A stretch of DNA of 64,000 nt from Myxococcales bacterium (GTDB taxonomy: Bacteria; Myxococcota_A; Polyangia; Polyangiales; Ga0077539). The position numbers were made by a program, and so were the translations under genes. The DNA lies in NCBI GenBank assembly GCA_016793325.1, contig JAEUKI010000061.1, positions 62,001 to 126,000 of the forward strand. The letters are read 5' to 3'. A model generated the notes under the pieces. It searched no databases. It was not told where the DNA came from and saw nothing but the letters and a program-made list of their open reading frames with translations. Every line of letters begins with the position of its first letter. The first letter of the stretch is position 1. This document shows positions 16,601-24,689 of this stretch, piece by piece.

Positions 16601-16834
16601 GTCCAAGCCGTGCTCGACGTACTCCGCGAGCGCTGGGTGCGAGAGCACCGAGAGCAGGGCCCCTTCGCGAGCGACCGCGTCGGCTCTTGCCCCCTCGAGC
16701 TCGACGCAGCGCTTGATCGCGACCACGAGCCCCGAGCGCGCGTCGACCGCGCGCGACACAACCGCGGCCCCGCCCCGCGCCATGGCGACGCGCTCGGCGT
16801 AACGAGAGAGCGGCGCTGGATCAGCCGACCGCAC
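13673..16834 (-). CDS. PknK-like protein: Ser/Thr kinase domain, AAA ATPase and TPR-like region
   Basis: A 1053-residue cytosolic multidomain protein. The kinase domain spans residues 11-225: glycine loop AMARGGAAVV, Lys41 in VAIKR, HGDITLSN at 129-136 (Arg of HRD replaced by Gly), DPS at 151-153 in place of DFG, and APE at 164-166. An AAA/STAND-type ATPase follows, with Walker A GPIGQGKSS (281-289) and Walker B LTVVLDDAH (about 405-413). The rest is Ala-rich helical repeats like TPRs. It starts at GTG 16832-16834 inside the last 14 bases of the globin-kinase gene, so the two are translationally coupled. The altered DFG and HRD suggest weak activity or a scaffold role. Confidence 0.85.
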   Translation of the reverse strand: MRSADPAPLSRYAERVAMARGGAAVVSRAVDARSGLVVAIKRCVELEGARADAVAREGALLSVLSHPALAEYVEHGLDDGFAYVVTRWIEGESLEARAARDELSAVELVALARRIASALVALHSAGFAHGDITLSNVLLEGGLAGRAVLIDPSTHGFVTPEFAAPEVLRGALSNASSDLYSLGVLLRVCGVERSGRAALVNLARALQDERASRRPTATAVLAALDRIELAPSSAKLEAPRGESRSRLIATPLRGRERELAWLDAERARSDGGEAGIVVVRGPIGQGKSSLLRHWQNRRPFSERSLWANARGRGAPFALLESLLESALSTYVERDDPLLELASRSAQSPSERASLVALFAEVQRNPRAEALAPIVMVARSDPAMMISQLEWAFGRLLAAELARASLTVVLDDAHECDVTSSRVLSACLSRIRGPLLVIVAGRTTDERDPLVSMARASLALAPLDDAASALMTRDLWPSVDDAALRSILDRVEGNPLYIEQLALQQASDTAPVAEVIRRRVESRLPIERSVLAVAALLGTNFSATAARAVCADIASAGAIELAIEQLSNAGFLRHTEEGSLTFSSALVREAALDAARGSDERLQAKALRWLSAKGEDEFALALLADAAGERDVAALRYLGAARRATLGGDFGSATSYAERGLRCSNVDGVRAALDAVRAHSLGWQGRWREASESAARALVGVERGSEDWAHAASARCFALFELGELDASLRALDELLEVEPVERTFDALSWAYGAMAFALAASFADKATCARLVRASRSLAERAKTPRVAGAAARVRAEYFRAIEGDLGRAVESIVEAEALLTQAGDELGTIYTQGLHMRYRALAGDWQRALALGATAEASAERLGAASVRLYLRAARADVLLRARRVEDALTESLAVLESPGIASRSVIRAQSLRVVAEAYVELGDCDEAELHARAAVSASKSPCAERASALVVLSSVLLEKHALDAAVDAAREAVALIVAPRPTVTDDFGASAALALAFAASGRADEARRALEEARRSLDRWVAGAGPLRETMRRSSVVATRTLLASAAVSAL

Positions 16835-19202
16835 GCTCGCCGCTCTCGGACGGCGCGTCCGGCTCGATCATGGTGCGCGCGAGCATCGCGTACATCTCCA
16901 TCCAAGCGACGTGGACCTCGGGCGTAAAGTGCTCGCCGAGAAACTGCTCGAGCGCCTCGAGCAACGCGCGCCCGACGAACTTGTAGTGCACCGGTTGGAC
17001 GCCGTACGAGATGTGCCTGCGCCCGAGCTCGCGCACGTCGGGCAAGATGTCTTCGATTCGATCGAAGCCTTTGACGACCTTCGCGAGCACGTCGATCAAC
17101 ATGGCGCGCTGCGTGACCATGTCCGTGTTGGCGAAGAGCGACTGCGCCGCGGGGTACTGCTCGAAGAGCCGCTCGTAGAACGCCGAGCCGAACTCGTCCG
17201 CCTTCGGCGCGAGCATCTCGAACGTGCTCTGCACGAGAAACACGACGTCGGGCCGCGCGAAGTCGTACACCTCGCGAAACGAGCGCTTTCGCTCGTCTTC
17301 GAACGCGGGGCTCACGCGCGCGGTGTCTCCCAAGCTCTCGACGAAGGCGCTCGTCGCGACGATGTGGGACTGCCGATCCGCGGCGCACCGGGCGGCCGCG
17401 CGCGCCCCGTCGACTGCGCCCCCGAGAAACACGGGCTCTCGCCGCGTGGGGTGTCCGATGAGCGCCTGCATCATGGAGCCCGTGTCGATCCCCACCGCGA
17501 GCGCGAACTCGCTTCCGAAGTGCTTGAGCGTGTACGGGTTGAGCTGGCGCACGCGCGCGATCATGCGGAGCGCCGCGCGCAGGGCGTGCAGCGAGCCGTC
17601 GCGGCCCTCGGTGTCGCCCGTAAATCGCAGGATCGCCCCGGACGGAAGGTACTGGAGCACCGCGCCGTGATTGGCGAGCGCGGGCTCGACGATCTGCTTC
17701 ATGTAGCGGTTGAGCACGTGCACGGTGTCGTGCGGAAACTGCTCTCGCGCGAAGGCCTCGAAGCCCGCGAGCTGCGCGACGACGATGACCGCGCTCTGCG
17801 TGACGGGCTCTTGCGTGTCGTTGAGGAGGTTGACCGACGCGACGTCGTCTTGGTCGACGACGAGCCGACGCACGCTGACGTCCCCGAGGACGCGGAGCTG
17901 ACACGCGAGGCGAATGGACGAAGGCCAGCGGCGCTTCTCGGCGACGAGCGCCTCGGCTTCGGTGCGCGGCCCGCAGTTGGAGGCTCCGTCGAGCACGACG
18001 ACGCGGCACGTGGTGCAGCGCGCCTTGCCTCCGCACGCGTGATAGTGGTGAACGCCCGCGCCGAGCGACGCCTCGAGGAGCGTCGTCCCTTTCGGCGTAT
18101 CGACGATCACGCGCTCGGGTCCCTCGCGAAGGACGACGCGGGCCTTGGTCTTGGTGTTCTCTTTGCTCGACATCGACGCGATCGACGCGCCGGCGGGCTT
18201 GGGCGCCATGGCCGCGATCGTGAGCGAGCTCGTCGAGACGGGCGTGAGGTCCTGGCTCGTCGCGCCGCTCGAAATCACCGGAGCGCTGCTCGTGCGCCCG
18301 CTGTCTTGCGCGGCGTCGAGCAGCGGCGCGAGGGCGCTGTACGCGAGCTCGGCGTTCGCGAAGCGCTCACCGGCTTCGCGCGCGACGCACTGCGAGAACC
18401 ACCCATCGAAGCCCGGAGGGAGCGCGACGTCGAGGCTCAGCTCTTTGACGCGCTCGCTCGCCGTGGGGAGCGCGTCGACGAGCACCTCGCGCCAGAGCGC
18501 TCCGAGGTTGGGCTCGGGGCCCGAGGCCGCGAGCCAATAGTGCTCTCCGACGAGCATGCGAAACACGAGCAATCCGAGGGCCCAAACGTCCGCAGACGGA
18601 CCGATGTCGGCCGTGGGATAGGTCTGCTCGGGGGCCATGAAGAGCGGCGTGCCCACGGCGATCGTGGCGGCGCGCGCTTCGTTGAGGATCTTGGCGACCC
18701 CGAAATCGAGGACCTTCACCATGAAGGGAACCCCGACCACGCGAGCCTTGCCGAGAAACACGTTCTCGGGCTTGAGGTCGCGATGCACGACGCCCACCGA
18801 GTGCGCCGCGCTGAGCGCGTGGCAGAGCTGGTTGATCGCGAGCCGCGCGTTGTGCAGGTCCATCCGCCCGCGGCGCTGAAGAAAATTCGCGAGGTCCTCG
18901 CCGTCGAGCAGCTCCATCGCGATCCACGGAACGCCCGTCACCTCGTCGACGCCCGCGCTCACCACCTGCACGATGTGATCGCTCGGGATCTTCGCGCTCA
19001 CCCGCGCTTCTTGCTCGAACCGCGCGCGAAACCGCAGATCACCCGCGATCCCGCCGCGCATGATCTTCACAGCGCGCGGCGCCCCCGTCGTTCGCTGGAT
19101 CGCTTCGTACACGGTCCCCATCCCACCCTGGCTGAGCACCCGAATGATCTCGAAGTCTCGGCCCAAGAGCGTGCCCGTCGGAAGAGCTTGCGAGAGCGTC
19201 AT
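16821..19202 (-). CDS. Four-domain kinase: Ser/Thr kinase, [2Fe-2S] ferredoxin, cyclase-like domain, globin
   Basis: A 793-residue protein. Kinase domain 17-295 is intact: LSQGGMGTVY (23-32), Lys46, HRDLKPEN (140-147), DFG (166-168), APE (190-192). After a Ser/Thr/Ala linker, residues 355-450 are a ferredoxin with Cys390, 396, 399 and 434 (C-x5-C-x2-C-x34-C, adrenodoxin/cyclase-associated type). Residues 470-645 have the class III nucleotidyl cyclase layout, but the metal Asp positions read AQLAGF and PSGAIL, so it is probably inactive. Residues 655-780 are a flavohaemoglobin-type globin: Tyr676 (B10), Phe690 (CD1), Gln698 (E7) and proximal His730 in RRHISYGV. It looks like a redox- and O2-gated kinase. 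It overlaps the downstream kinase gene by 14 bases. Confidence 0.9.
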   Translation of the reverse strand: MTLSQALPTGTLLGRDFEIIRVLSQGGMGTVYEAIQRTTGAPRAVKIMRGGIAGDLRFRARFEQEARVSAKIPSDHIVQVVSAGVDEVTGVPWIAMELLDGEDLANFLQRRGRMDLHNARLAINQLCHALSAAHSVGVVHRDLKPENVFLGKARVVGVPFMVKVLDFGVAKILNEARAATIAVGTPLFMAPEQTYPTADIGPSADVWALGLLVFRMLVGEHYWLAASGPEPNLGALWREVLVDALPTASERVKELSLDVALPPGFDGWFSQCVAREAGERFANAELAYSALAPLLDAAQDSGRTSSAPVISSGATSQDLTPVSTSSLTIAAMAPKPAGASIASMSSKENTKTKARVVLREGPERVIVDTPKGTTLLEASLGAGVHHYHACGGKARCTTCRVVVLDGASNCGPRTEAEALVAEKRRWPSSIRLACQLRVLGDVSVRRLVVDQDDVASVNLLNDTQEPVTQSAVIVVAQLAGFEAFAREQFPHDTVHVLNRYMKQIVEPALANHGAVLQYLPSGAILRFTGDTEGRDGSLHALRAALRMIARVRQLNPYTLKHFGSEFALAVGIDTGSMMQALIGHPTRREPVFLGGAVDGARAAARCAADRQSHIVATSAFVESLGDTARVSPAFEDERKRSFREVYDFARPDVVFLVQSTFEMLAPKADEFGSAFYERLFEQYPAAQSLFANTDMVTQRAMLIDVLAKVVKGFDRIEDILPDVRELGRRHISYGVQPVHYKFVGRALLEALEQFLGEHFTPEVHVAWMEMYAMLARTMIEPDAPSESGERAVG

Positions 19203-19275
19203 CTACCCGCGAATACTGCGGTATTTTTGCACTTTTTGTCACGCGCCCAAACGATCCGCTGTGTACGTCGCGCGC

Positions 19276-19896
19276 TCACCGCCAGTCGACTCGCCAGAAC
19301 GTCCGCGCGTCGCCCCAGTGCGGGCACTCGAGGAGCTCGACGCGGCAGTCCTTTCCCCCCGTGAGCGAGACCGCGCGCGTCGCCCAGGCGGGCATCACAT
19401 ACGCGAGGTAGTAGTAGGGCATGACCATCCCCGTGAGCTCGAGCCACGTCTGCTTGTTCGCGGTCTGAGTCTCTCGCAACACGCCCGGCCGCGCCTTCGA
19501 GCCGAACACGGTCCCGATGCGCTTGAGCACCCACTCGGGGCTGCCGAGCTTGAGCAAGAACGTATAGACCGCGTTGAGCTCGTACATCGCCGCCTCGTCC
19601 GCGATCCCCGCGATGCGCGACGCGTCCGCGCCGAGGTGCGTTCGGATGATCGCCTCGTCGATGTGCCCCAAGGTCTCGAGCGACACCCACGCAGCGACGA
19701 ACGGCGGCGAGAGAAACATCGCCCGGTCCTCGTTGTTCAGCGCCGCGCCCACGGCCTCGACGCCGCGCGCTCCGTGGCGCTTCTCGATCACCTGTCGTCG
19801 CGTCGCGATCACGCCCGCCTTCACGCCCGCACGCGCGATCTCCGGGCGCAATGCAGGGTCACCCCAGATCGGATCCACGACGCTACGCAGTGCCAC
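19276..19896 (-). CDS. Myxobacterial DUF2378 (TIGR02265)-like protein
   Basis: About 206 residues in a soluble alpha/beta protein. The C-terminal half, with a long helix, LxLTG-type strands, a late Cys (GKDCRVELL) and a final W.VDW strand, follows the layout of the DUF2378/TIGR02265 paralogous family of myxobacteria as I know it. The start is uncertain: no ATG is available near the conserved part. GTG 19894-19896 is used here, but the frame is open to 20097 with an Arg-rich, unlikely extension. It lies 73 bases upstream of the globin-kinase gene on the same strand, so co-transcription is possible. Confidence 0.6.
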   Translation of the reverse strand: MALRSVVDPIWGDPALRPEIARAGVKAGVIATRRQVIEKRHGARGVEAVGAALNNEDRAMFLSPPFVAAWVSLETLGHIDEAIIRTHLGADASRIAGIADEAAMYELNAVYTFLLKLGSPEWVLKRIGTVFGSKARPGVLRETQTANKQTWLELTGMVMPYYYLAYVMPAWATRAVSLTGGKDCRVELLECPHWGDARTFWRVDWR

Positions 19897-20244
19897 GAGC
19901 GCAATGATATCGCGGATGTACGCGAGAGCCTGCGGGTCGCTTCGAGTGCGTGAGTTCCATGATCGTGATGAGTGGAATCTCCCCAATGCGCTGCCGCGAC
20001 GACGATCGACGTCGGGTGCATCGACGCGTGTGCGACCCGCCGTTGCGCGGAGGCCGCGCCTCGGCGCAGCGAATCTCGTGACTGCGAGTGGCGACACGAA
20101 CCGCGCGTCCGTGCGTCGCGATCGCGACCGCGAGCGCGATGGAGCGTCGTCGCGAACTGCCCAACAGGACGCGCGATCCGCTGCGCCCCATTGGGCGGCA
20201 CGTCACGAGCGAGGCGTTGCAGGCAGCGCCGCACGTTCGCAGCG
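19897..20244. other. Gap without a supported gene
   Basis: About 350 bases between two minus-strand genes. The frames here are Arg-rich and look non-coding. It presumably holds the terminator of the 20245-22419 gene and a promoter for the DUF2378-like gene. I see no strong hairpin with a T-tract and no clear promoter. Confidence 0.4.
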
Positions 20245-22419
20245 CTATTGGTCCGCGAGCGTCGCAGCGATCGCAGGAGCAGCGCACGTCCCTGTCGCGC
20301 CAGCGCCCCAGAAGTACCCGCGCCACTTCCGAATCGGCGACTCGTTGCCCCACGAGTCGACCGCGGTGTACTCGACCTCGTAGTCGACCGACGAGAGCGC
20401 GGCATCGACGTAGCTGGGATGCACCAAGATGCAGTTGTTCTGCGGCGCCTGCTCGCCGAGAAACGCGTTCGATGGATACTCGTACATTCGCACTTTCTTG
20501 ATGCTCACCGAGAAGGCCGTCGAGCACGTATCGGTGAAGAGCCCCGTGATCGGCGCGCAGGTATTGAAGAGCACCGCGTTTTCCGATGGCTGCCGAATGC
20601 CGAACCCGCATGGGGGCGAGACGACCGTCGAGCTTACGGAAGGAGGACTCGAGTCGACGATTCGAAGTCGACGCCGATCAGTGTCAGCGTGCACGCTCGC
20701 GGTGTCTTGGTAGTCGAAGAGCGCGTGCACCGGCTCGCTTGTCGGCGAAAGCAGCGGAAGCTGCACAGTCGTCGTCGATCCCGCGCGGCTCAACCCACCC
20801 CCGCTCCACAAGAACCGCCAGCGTTCGGCGCCGAGCACGTTGGTGCCTACGCCAGCCACGGAGACGCTTGCGCCCGCGGGGCTGGTGCACTCCGTCGTGT
20901 AGGGCGTAGCCGAAGGCGCGTGGCTCGTGATCGTCGCGACGGGTCGCTTGCGTCCGACGAGGCGAAGGTGAACGGTGAACTTCAGTCCGCCGTCGACGAA
21001 CGAACTATCGAGTTCGAAGACTGGGTTCACTCCGGACACGTAGCTTCCCACGATGTTCGTCGAAGCCGTCACGTTTCGGGCGTAGTGATCGGCGCCGACA
21101 TCGAACTGGATTTGCACAGGCGCGTCGATCGCGGCGAACGAGGTCGCCGCGCCAGAGATCGCCCCGAACCAGTTCGACGTGAGATTCATACGACCGTTTG
21201 TGATCGTGTGACCGCTGAACGTCACGCTCGACGTGAGTTCGGCCTGAAGCAGGCTCATTTCTGCGTTGCCGCTCGCCTGATGAATGAACGCGCTCGCGAG
21301 ACCACGCACCGGCGAACTCGACGAGTTCGAGGGGTTGGCGAGCTCTTGGACGCTGGCGACGGATGCGCTCGGATCGATGTCGAACGTGTGCCCGAGCGGG
21401 TGAATCGACGGGTCCCAGTCGAGCACATTGCCGTTGTGGTCGAGCGGTCCAGTGTTTCCAGGGCGCAGTCGTCCCTGCTGTGGCCCCGCCGCGACGCGAG
21501 GAAACTGTGAAGGCCGCGGCCTCGCGAAGGCGATGTACCGTACGCTCGCTGTCGGGCCGAGATCCGAGAGTTCGTTGCCCGCCGCAATCGTGAAGTTCGC
21601 GTTGATCGCCGCCACCTCGCTGTACGAGTGTGCGACCGCTCCCCAGTACCGACGGGCGATCTCGTCCAGCTGCGCAGGGCTCATTCCCACGTGGGGAGCG
21701 ACCGTTGGATCGAGTACGATCCCTGGCTCTCCGGGAGGAGTCAGCGATTTGTTGCATCGCAGAAGTCGCGCCCAAGAAGCGGCGCTGAGGTCGGGCCCCG
21801 TCGCGCCGCCTTCAGCGAAATTCGCAGCGCACGAAAGCGCGTTCGGAAGCGAGGCGAAGTATGTTGTCGGACTGCTCCACAGCGACGGGGGGCAACTTGC
21901 TTCTACCTGGGAGTCTGTGAGGTTGCTGCCAAACATGTCCCGCAGCCGCTCGCTCGTGACCGCGACGCTCGAAACACCGGCAGCTGTAGGCCGCGCAAAG
22001 AAACACGGGAACGGAGCATGCCCCACCGGGCGGGAATTGTTAACCACTCCCGTGAGGTGCCGCGTCGGATCGGGAGGGCTCGGCGAGGAGAGAAAGAACA
22101 CCTCGTCGTTGTGGCAGTAGAGAGTTCGCACTTGGCCGTCTCTCGTAATGGCGTCGGTGATCGGCACATCGACGGTCGCGTCGGATGCGGTGCAAGCCGG
22201 TCGCGTTCCGGGCGGGGAGAAGCCGTAGAACCTCGGGCCCTCGCCAGAGGATCTTCGTTCGACACAAAACGGAGTGAGCCGGCAGAATCCAGCGACCACG
22301 ACAGCATTGTACTCGATGGGCTGAGCGACGGCGGACACGGCCGCCCCGCAGCCCGAGGTCGCCACGAGCGACGCGGTGAGGAGCGCCACGAGGCGCTCTC
22401 GACTACGAACTTGGTTCAT
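20245..22419 (-). CDS. Large secreted lipoprotein of unknown function
   Basis: A 724-residue exported protein. The signal peptide ends in LVATSGC (Cys24). The mature part has regular Cys residues, many beta-strand segments and Ig-like stretches toward the C-terminus (VPLL..SPTSEPVHALFDYQDT; VDYEVEYTAVDSWGNESP), suggesting beta-sandwich domains for binding at the cell surface. I do not recognise a catalytic motif. The gene is visibly less G+C-rich than the genes around 10-19 kb, with more A/T at third positions. ATG 22417-22419 gives a good signal peptide. It sits 116 bases downstream of the vWA-like lipoprotein gene on the same strand. Confidence 0.72.
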   Translation of the reverse strand: MNQVRSRERLVALLTASLVATSGCGAAVSAVAQPIEYNAVVVAGFCRLTPFCVERRSSGEGPRFYGFSPPGTRPACTASDATVDVPITDAITRDGQVRTLYCHNDEVFFLSSPSPPDPTRHLTGVVNNSRPVGHAPFPCFFARPTAAGVSSVAVTSERLRDMFGSNLTDSQVEASCPPSLWSSPTTYFASLPNALSCAANFAEGGATGPDLSAASWARLLRCNKSLTPPGEPGIVLDPTVAPHVGMSPAQLDEIARRYWGAVAHSYSEVAAINANFTIAAGNELSDLGPTASVRYIAFARPRPSQFPRVAAGPQQGRLRPGNTGPLDHNGNVLDWDPSIHPLGHTFDIDPSASVASVQELANPSNSSSSPVRGLASAFIHQASGNAEMSLLQAELTSSVTFSGHTITNGRMNLTSNWFGAISGAATSFAAIDAPVQIQFDVGADHYARNVTASTNIVGSYVSGVNPVFELDSSFVDGGLKFTVHLRLVGRKRPVATITSHAPSATPYTTECTSPAGASVSVAGVGTNVLGAERWRFLWSGGGLSRAGSTTTVQLPLLSPTSEPVHALFDYQDTASVHADTDRRRLRIVDSSPPSVSSTVVSPPCGFGIRQPSENAVLFNTCAPITGLFTDTCSTAFSVSIKKVRMYEYPSNAFLGEQAPQNNCILVHPSYVDAALSSVDYEVEYTAVDSWGNESPIRKWRGYFWGAGATGTCAAPAIAATLADQ

Positions 22420-22535
22420 CGTTTCCTCGATTGGGACGAGCTACAGCTCGCCAGCGTCCGCGCGTCCCGCAGCGCGAACGCAGGCCTGTGTCTTCACGAC
22501 ACGACTGTGACTTCGAGCATCAACAAGCTTCGCCG

Positions 22536-23840
22536 TTAAGAAGAACAGCGTCTCGAGTCAGCTACGAGCAATACCGAGTCCGGATCTTCGATGGCGAGAT
22601 CGCACGCTTCGCCGTGAAGCTCGATGATGTCTCGCGCCCAAGACGCGTAGCTCCACGCAACCGCTCCGCCACCGGCGGAGAACGCCCGCCCCGCCACGCG
22701 GAGCTGCCAGTCGATCGAGCGGTCGAACTCCGTGGGAATCACGCGCGTGCACCGAGAGACGCGGTCGATGCTCTTGGAGAACGCCGCGTCGAAATCGTCT
22801 CGTTCTCCAACGCGACTCGCATAGAACAGCCGTCCGTCGGGAGATCGACGAGGCGCGCCTCCGATCTCCGCGATCCGAGCGAGGTGCTGCCAGTCTCGCG
22901 CATACGCGCGCTGCGCGGACAACATGGATCCAGCTTCGAACGGAACGTCGGGATGTATCGTAGCGATCGGCACAATCGTAAACCCACCAGCGCGCATCGA
23001 TCGAACCTTCGCCTCGACCTCATCGGGAACTGCACAGCAAAGCGGACTACGTACCGGGCCGGGGCTAAACAGTCGATCGTTGGTGAACGCGCAGGCTGCG
23101 GAGTTCGTCGCCGCAGGGATCGTGCAAAACTCACCATTGGCGTTTGGATCGCAGGTCCCCATCGTGTTTGCCAGGAGAATGACGAGTCGTGGTCCCGAGC
23201 GTCCGCCCGAAGGAGGAACCTCTCGTTCGACGACGTCGAGAGCCGCGGCCATCGGAACGAGGACTCGAGGCGTGGTTCGAGTGAAGCCAAAGAGCGGACG
23301 CCAAAGGTCGCTCCACGCCTGCGTCGTAAACGATCCAAACGGAAGCACGAGGGACTGAGATGCTTCACACCAGCTCGGTTCAGCCGGCGCGAGGGCACGG
23401 TTGCTGACCCACGGATGTGGTTGCACGGAGTGAAATGCGAAGGTCGCGCGACCGCGTTCGCGCTCGAGCTGAAACGGAACCAGGTTCAGCACCGTCGTTG
23501 CGGTGTTGAGCGGGTCCCACGGCCAGTCACCGCGCGCAAGTGCGACGTGCACATTGCCAGCGAACTGCTCTTCTGCGCTCAGCATGACGACGACGCGTGG
23601 TCGGGTGATCTCAGGAACCACGACGCAAGGAACGCTCAATCCCGCGCGCGCACCGCAGCCCATCGCAACCATCACGATCGCCCCCAGCGCCACGGCGCCC
23701 GGACCGCTCGTCGCTCGTCCGCTGCACTCGTCGCGCTCTTCGATCACTTCTTTCACGGCCGCCCCAATGGTGCGACCGAAGCCGTGGCCTCGGTCGGCGT
23801 TGTGTTCGATGCCTGACTTTGGAGCACGAGCCGTCTTCAT
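22536..23840 (-). CDS. Degenerate von Willebrand A-like lipoprotein
   Basis: About 434 residues from ATG 23838-23840. A hydrophobic segment ends in VMVAMGC, a lipobox. The mature part has the order of a vWA domain: a first strand PRVVVMLSAEEQF where DxSxS is expected, TTPRVLVPMAAALDVV where the GTPT segment is expected, PRLVILLANTMG where the TDG strand is expected, and IVPIATIHP plus LARIAEIGG near the end. All three MIDAS elements are altered, so metal-dependent adhesion is probably lost. Starts at GTG 23756 or 23747 would shorten the unusually long n-region and are real alternatives, since a palindrome abuts 23840. The partner gene downstream is another lipoprotein. Confidence 0.6.
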   Translation of the reverse strand: MKTARAPKSGIEHNADRGHGFGRTIGAAVKEVIEERDECSGRATSGPGAVALGAIVMVAMGCGARAGLSVPCVVVPEITRPRVVVMLSAEEQFAGNVHVALARGDWPWDPLNTATTVLNLVPFQLERERGRATFAFHSVQPHPWVSNRALAPAEPSWCEASQSLVLPFGSFTTQAWSDLWRPLFGFTRTTPRVLVPMAAALDVVEREVPPSGGRSGPRLVILLANTMGTCDPNANGEFCTIPAATNSAACAFTNDRLFSPGPVRSPLCCAVPDEVEAKVRSMRAGGFTIVPIATIHPDVPFEAGSMLSAQRAYARDWQHLARIAEIGGAPRRSPDGRLFYASRVGERDDFDAAFSKSIDRVSRCTRVIPTEFDRSIDWQLRVAGRAFSAGGGAVAWSYASWARDIIELHGEACDLAIEDPDSVLLVADSRRCSS

Positions 23841-23842
23841 TT

Positions 23843-23864
23843 CAATGGGCAGAACCGCCCATTG
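23843..23864. promoter_or_regulatory. Perfect 8-bp inverted repeat in a divergent intergenic region
   Basis: CAATGGGC-AGAACC-GCCCATTG lies between the vWA-like lipoprotein gene (minus) and the LuxR-type regulator gene (plus). It is a strong operator candidate for the adjacent regulator. As RNA it could also form a stable hairpin. Its closeness to ATG 23840 argues that the lipoprotein may start further downstream. Confidence 0.5.
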
Positions 23865-23928
23865 TGCCGCGACAAATCGCAGTACAAGTGGGTACCCAAA
23901 CCAACGCAACTGCGCCCCCTGCCCCGAG

Positions 23929-24528
23929 ATGAGCCGACGCGAGGTCTTCGTGTTTGCCAATATTTTCGTGGTTGGGTCACCCTCGGTCCTCGAGGGGATC
24001 GCAATTCCGCCGTGGTGGCGCGTCTGCGCGCACCTGAGTCTCGAGCGCGCGCGCCGACTCTGCGAGCACTCGGGCGGCGTCGGAGTCCTCGTCGACCTAT
24101 CTAGCATCGACGACGTCTCGCGACTCGATCAGCTCCCAGACAACGTCCCGTTGCTCTTGGTAGGGTCGCCTCGGGAGCCCTTGGAGGAGAACGCCGCGCA
24201 TGGCCGATCGAGGACGAAGGACCCTTCGCTGATCGCGGCCTGGATCAACGCGATCCACGCATCGCTCAGGAGCGCGAGTGATGAGTTCGAGGCGTTTGCG
24301 TTCGCGCTGCGTGCCAGCAGCCGCGAGCGAGACGCGCTTCTGTGTGTCGTTGCGGGGTTGTCGATCGACGAGACGGCCCGAGCCCTCGAAGTGTCCGCGA
24401 GTACGATTCGCAAACACGTGTGCTCGCTGCACCGAAAGGCGCGCGTCAGCTCGACGAGCGGCCTCGTAGGCCAGTTTGCGCTCTTTGCCCTCACGCGCCG
24501 CGGATCGGAAGCGCGACCGGAGGCGTAG
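23929..24528 (+). CDS. LuxR-type DNA-binding regulator with a receiver-like N-terminal domain
   Basis: A 199-residue protein. Residues 1-115 form alternating strands and helices (FVFANIFVVG, VGVLVDLSSIDD, VPLLLVGSPREP) like a response-regulator receiver, but without the expected acidic pocket and conserved Lys. The C-terminal LuxR helix-turn-helix is clear at about residues 135-190: SSRERDALLCVVAGLSIDE, then LEVSASTIRKHVCSLHRKA. It is divergent from the two lipoprotein genes at 20.2-23.8 kb, and a perfect palindrome separates them, so it probably controls them. ATG 23929 keeps the full domain; the ribosome site is weak. Confidence 0.75.
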   Translation: MSRREVFVFANIFVVGSPSVLEGIAIPPWWRVCAHLSLERARRLCEHSGGVGVLVDLSSIDDVSRLDQLPDNVPLLLVGSPREPLEENAAHGRSRTKDPSLIAAWINAIHASLRSASDEFEAFAFALRASSRERDALLCVVAGLSIDETARALEVSASTIRKHVCSLHRKARVSSTSGLVGQFALFALTRRGSEARPEA

Positions 24529-24689
24529 AATCCATCTTCGAAGAACCCGCTCCGTGCGCGTCGTGCTTCCGACGGGACGTCGCGATCATGCGCTTTCGTT
24601 GATCCAGAGCAGCAGTTGTCGCTCCTCGATCGATCTCGTCACACCGCGCCGACCGGAATATCCCTCGCGCACAGCAGTTACGCCCGCTG

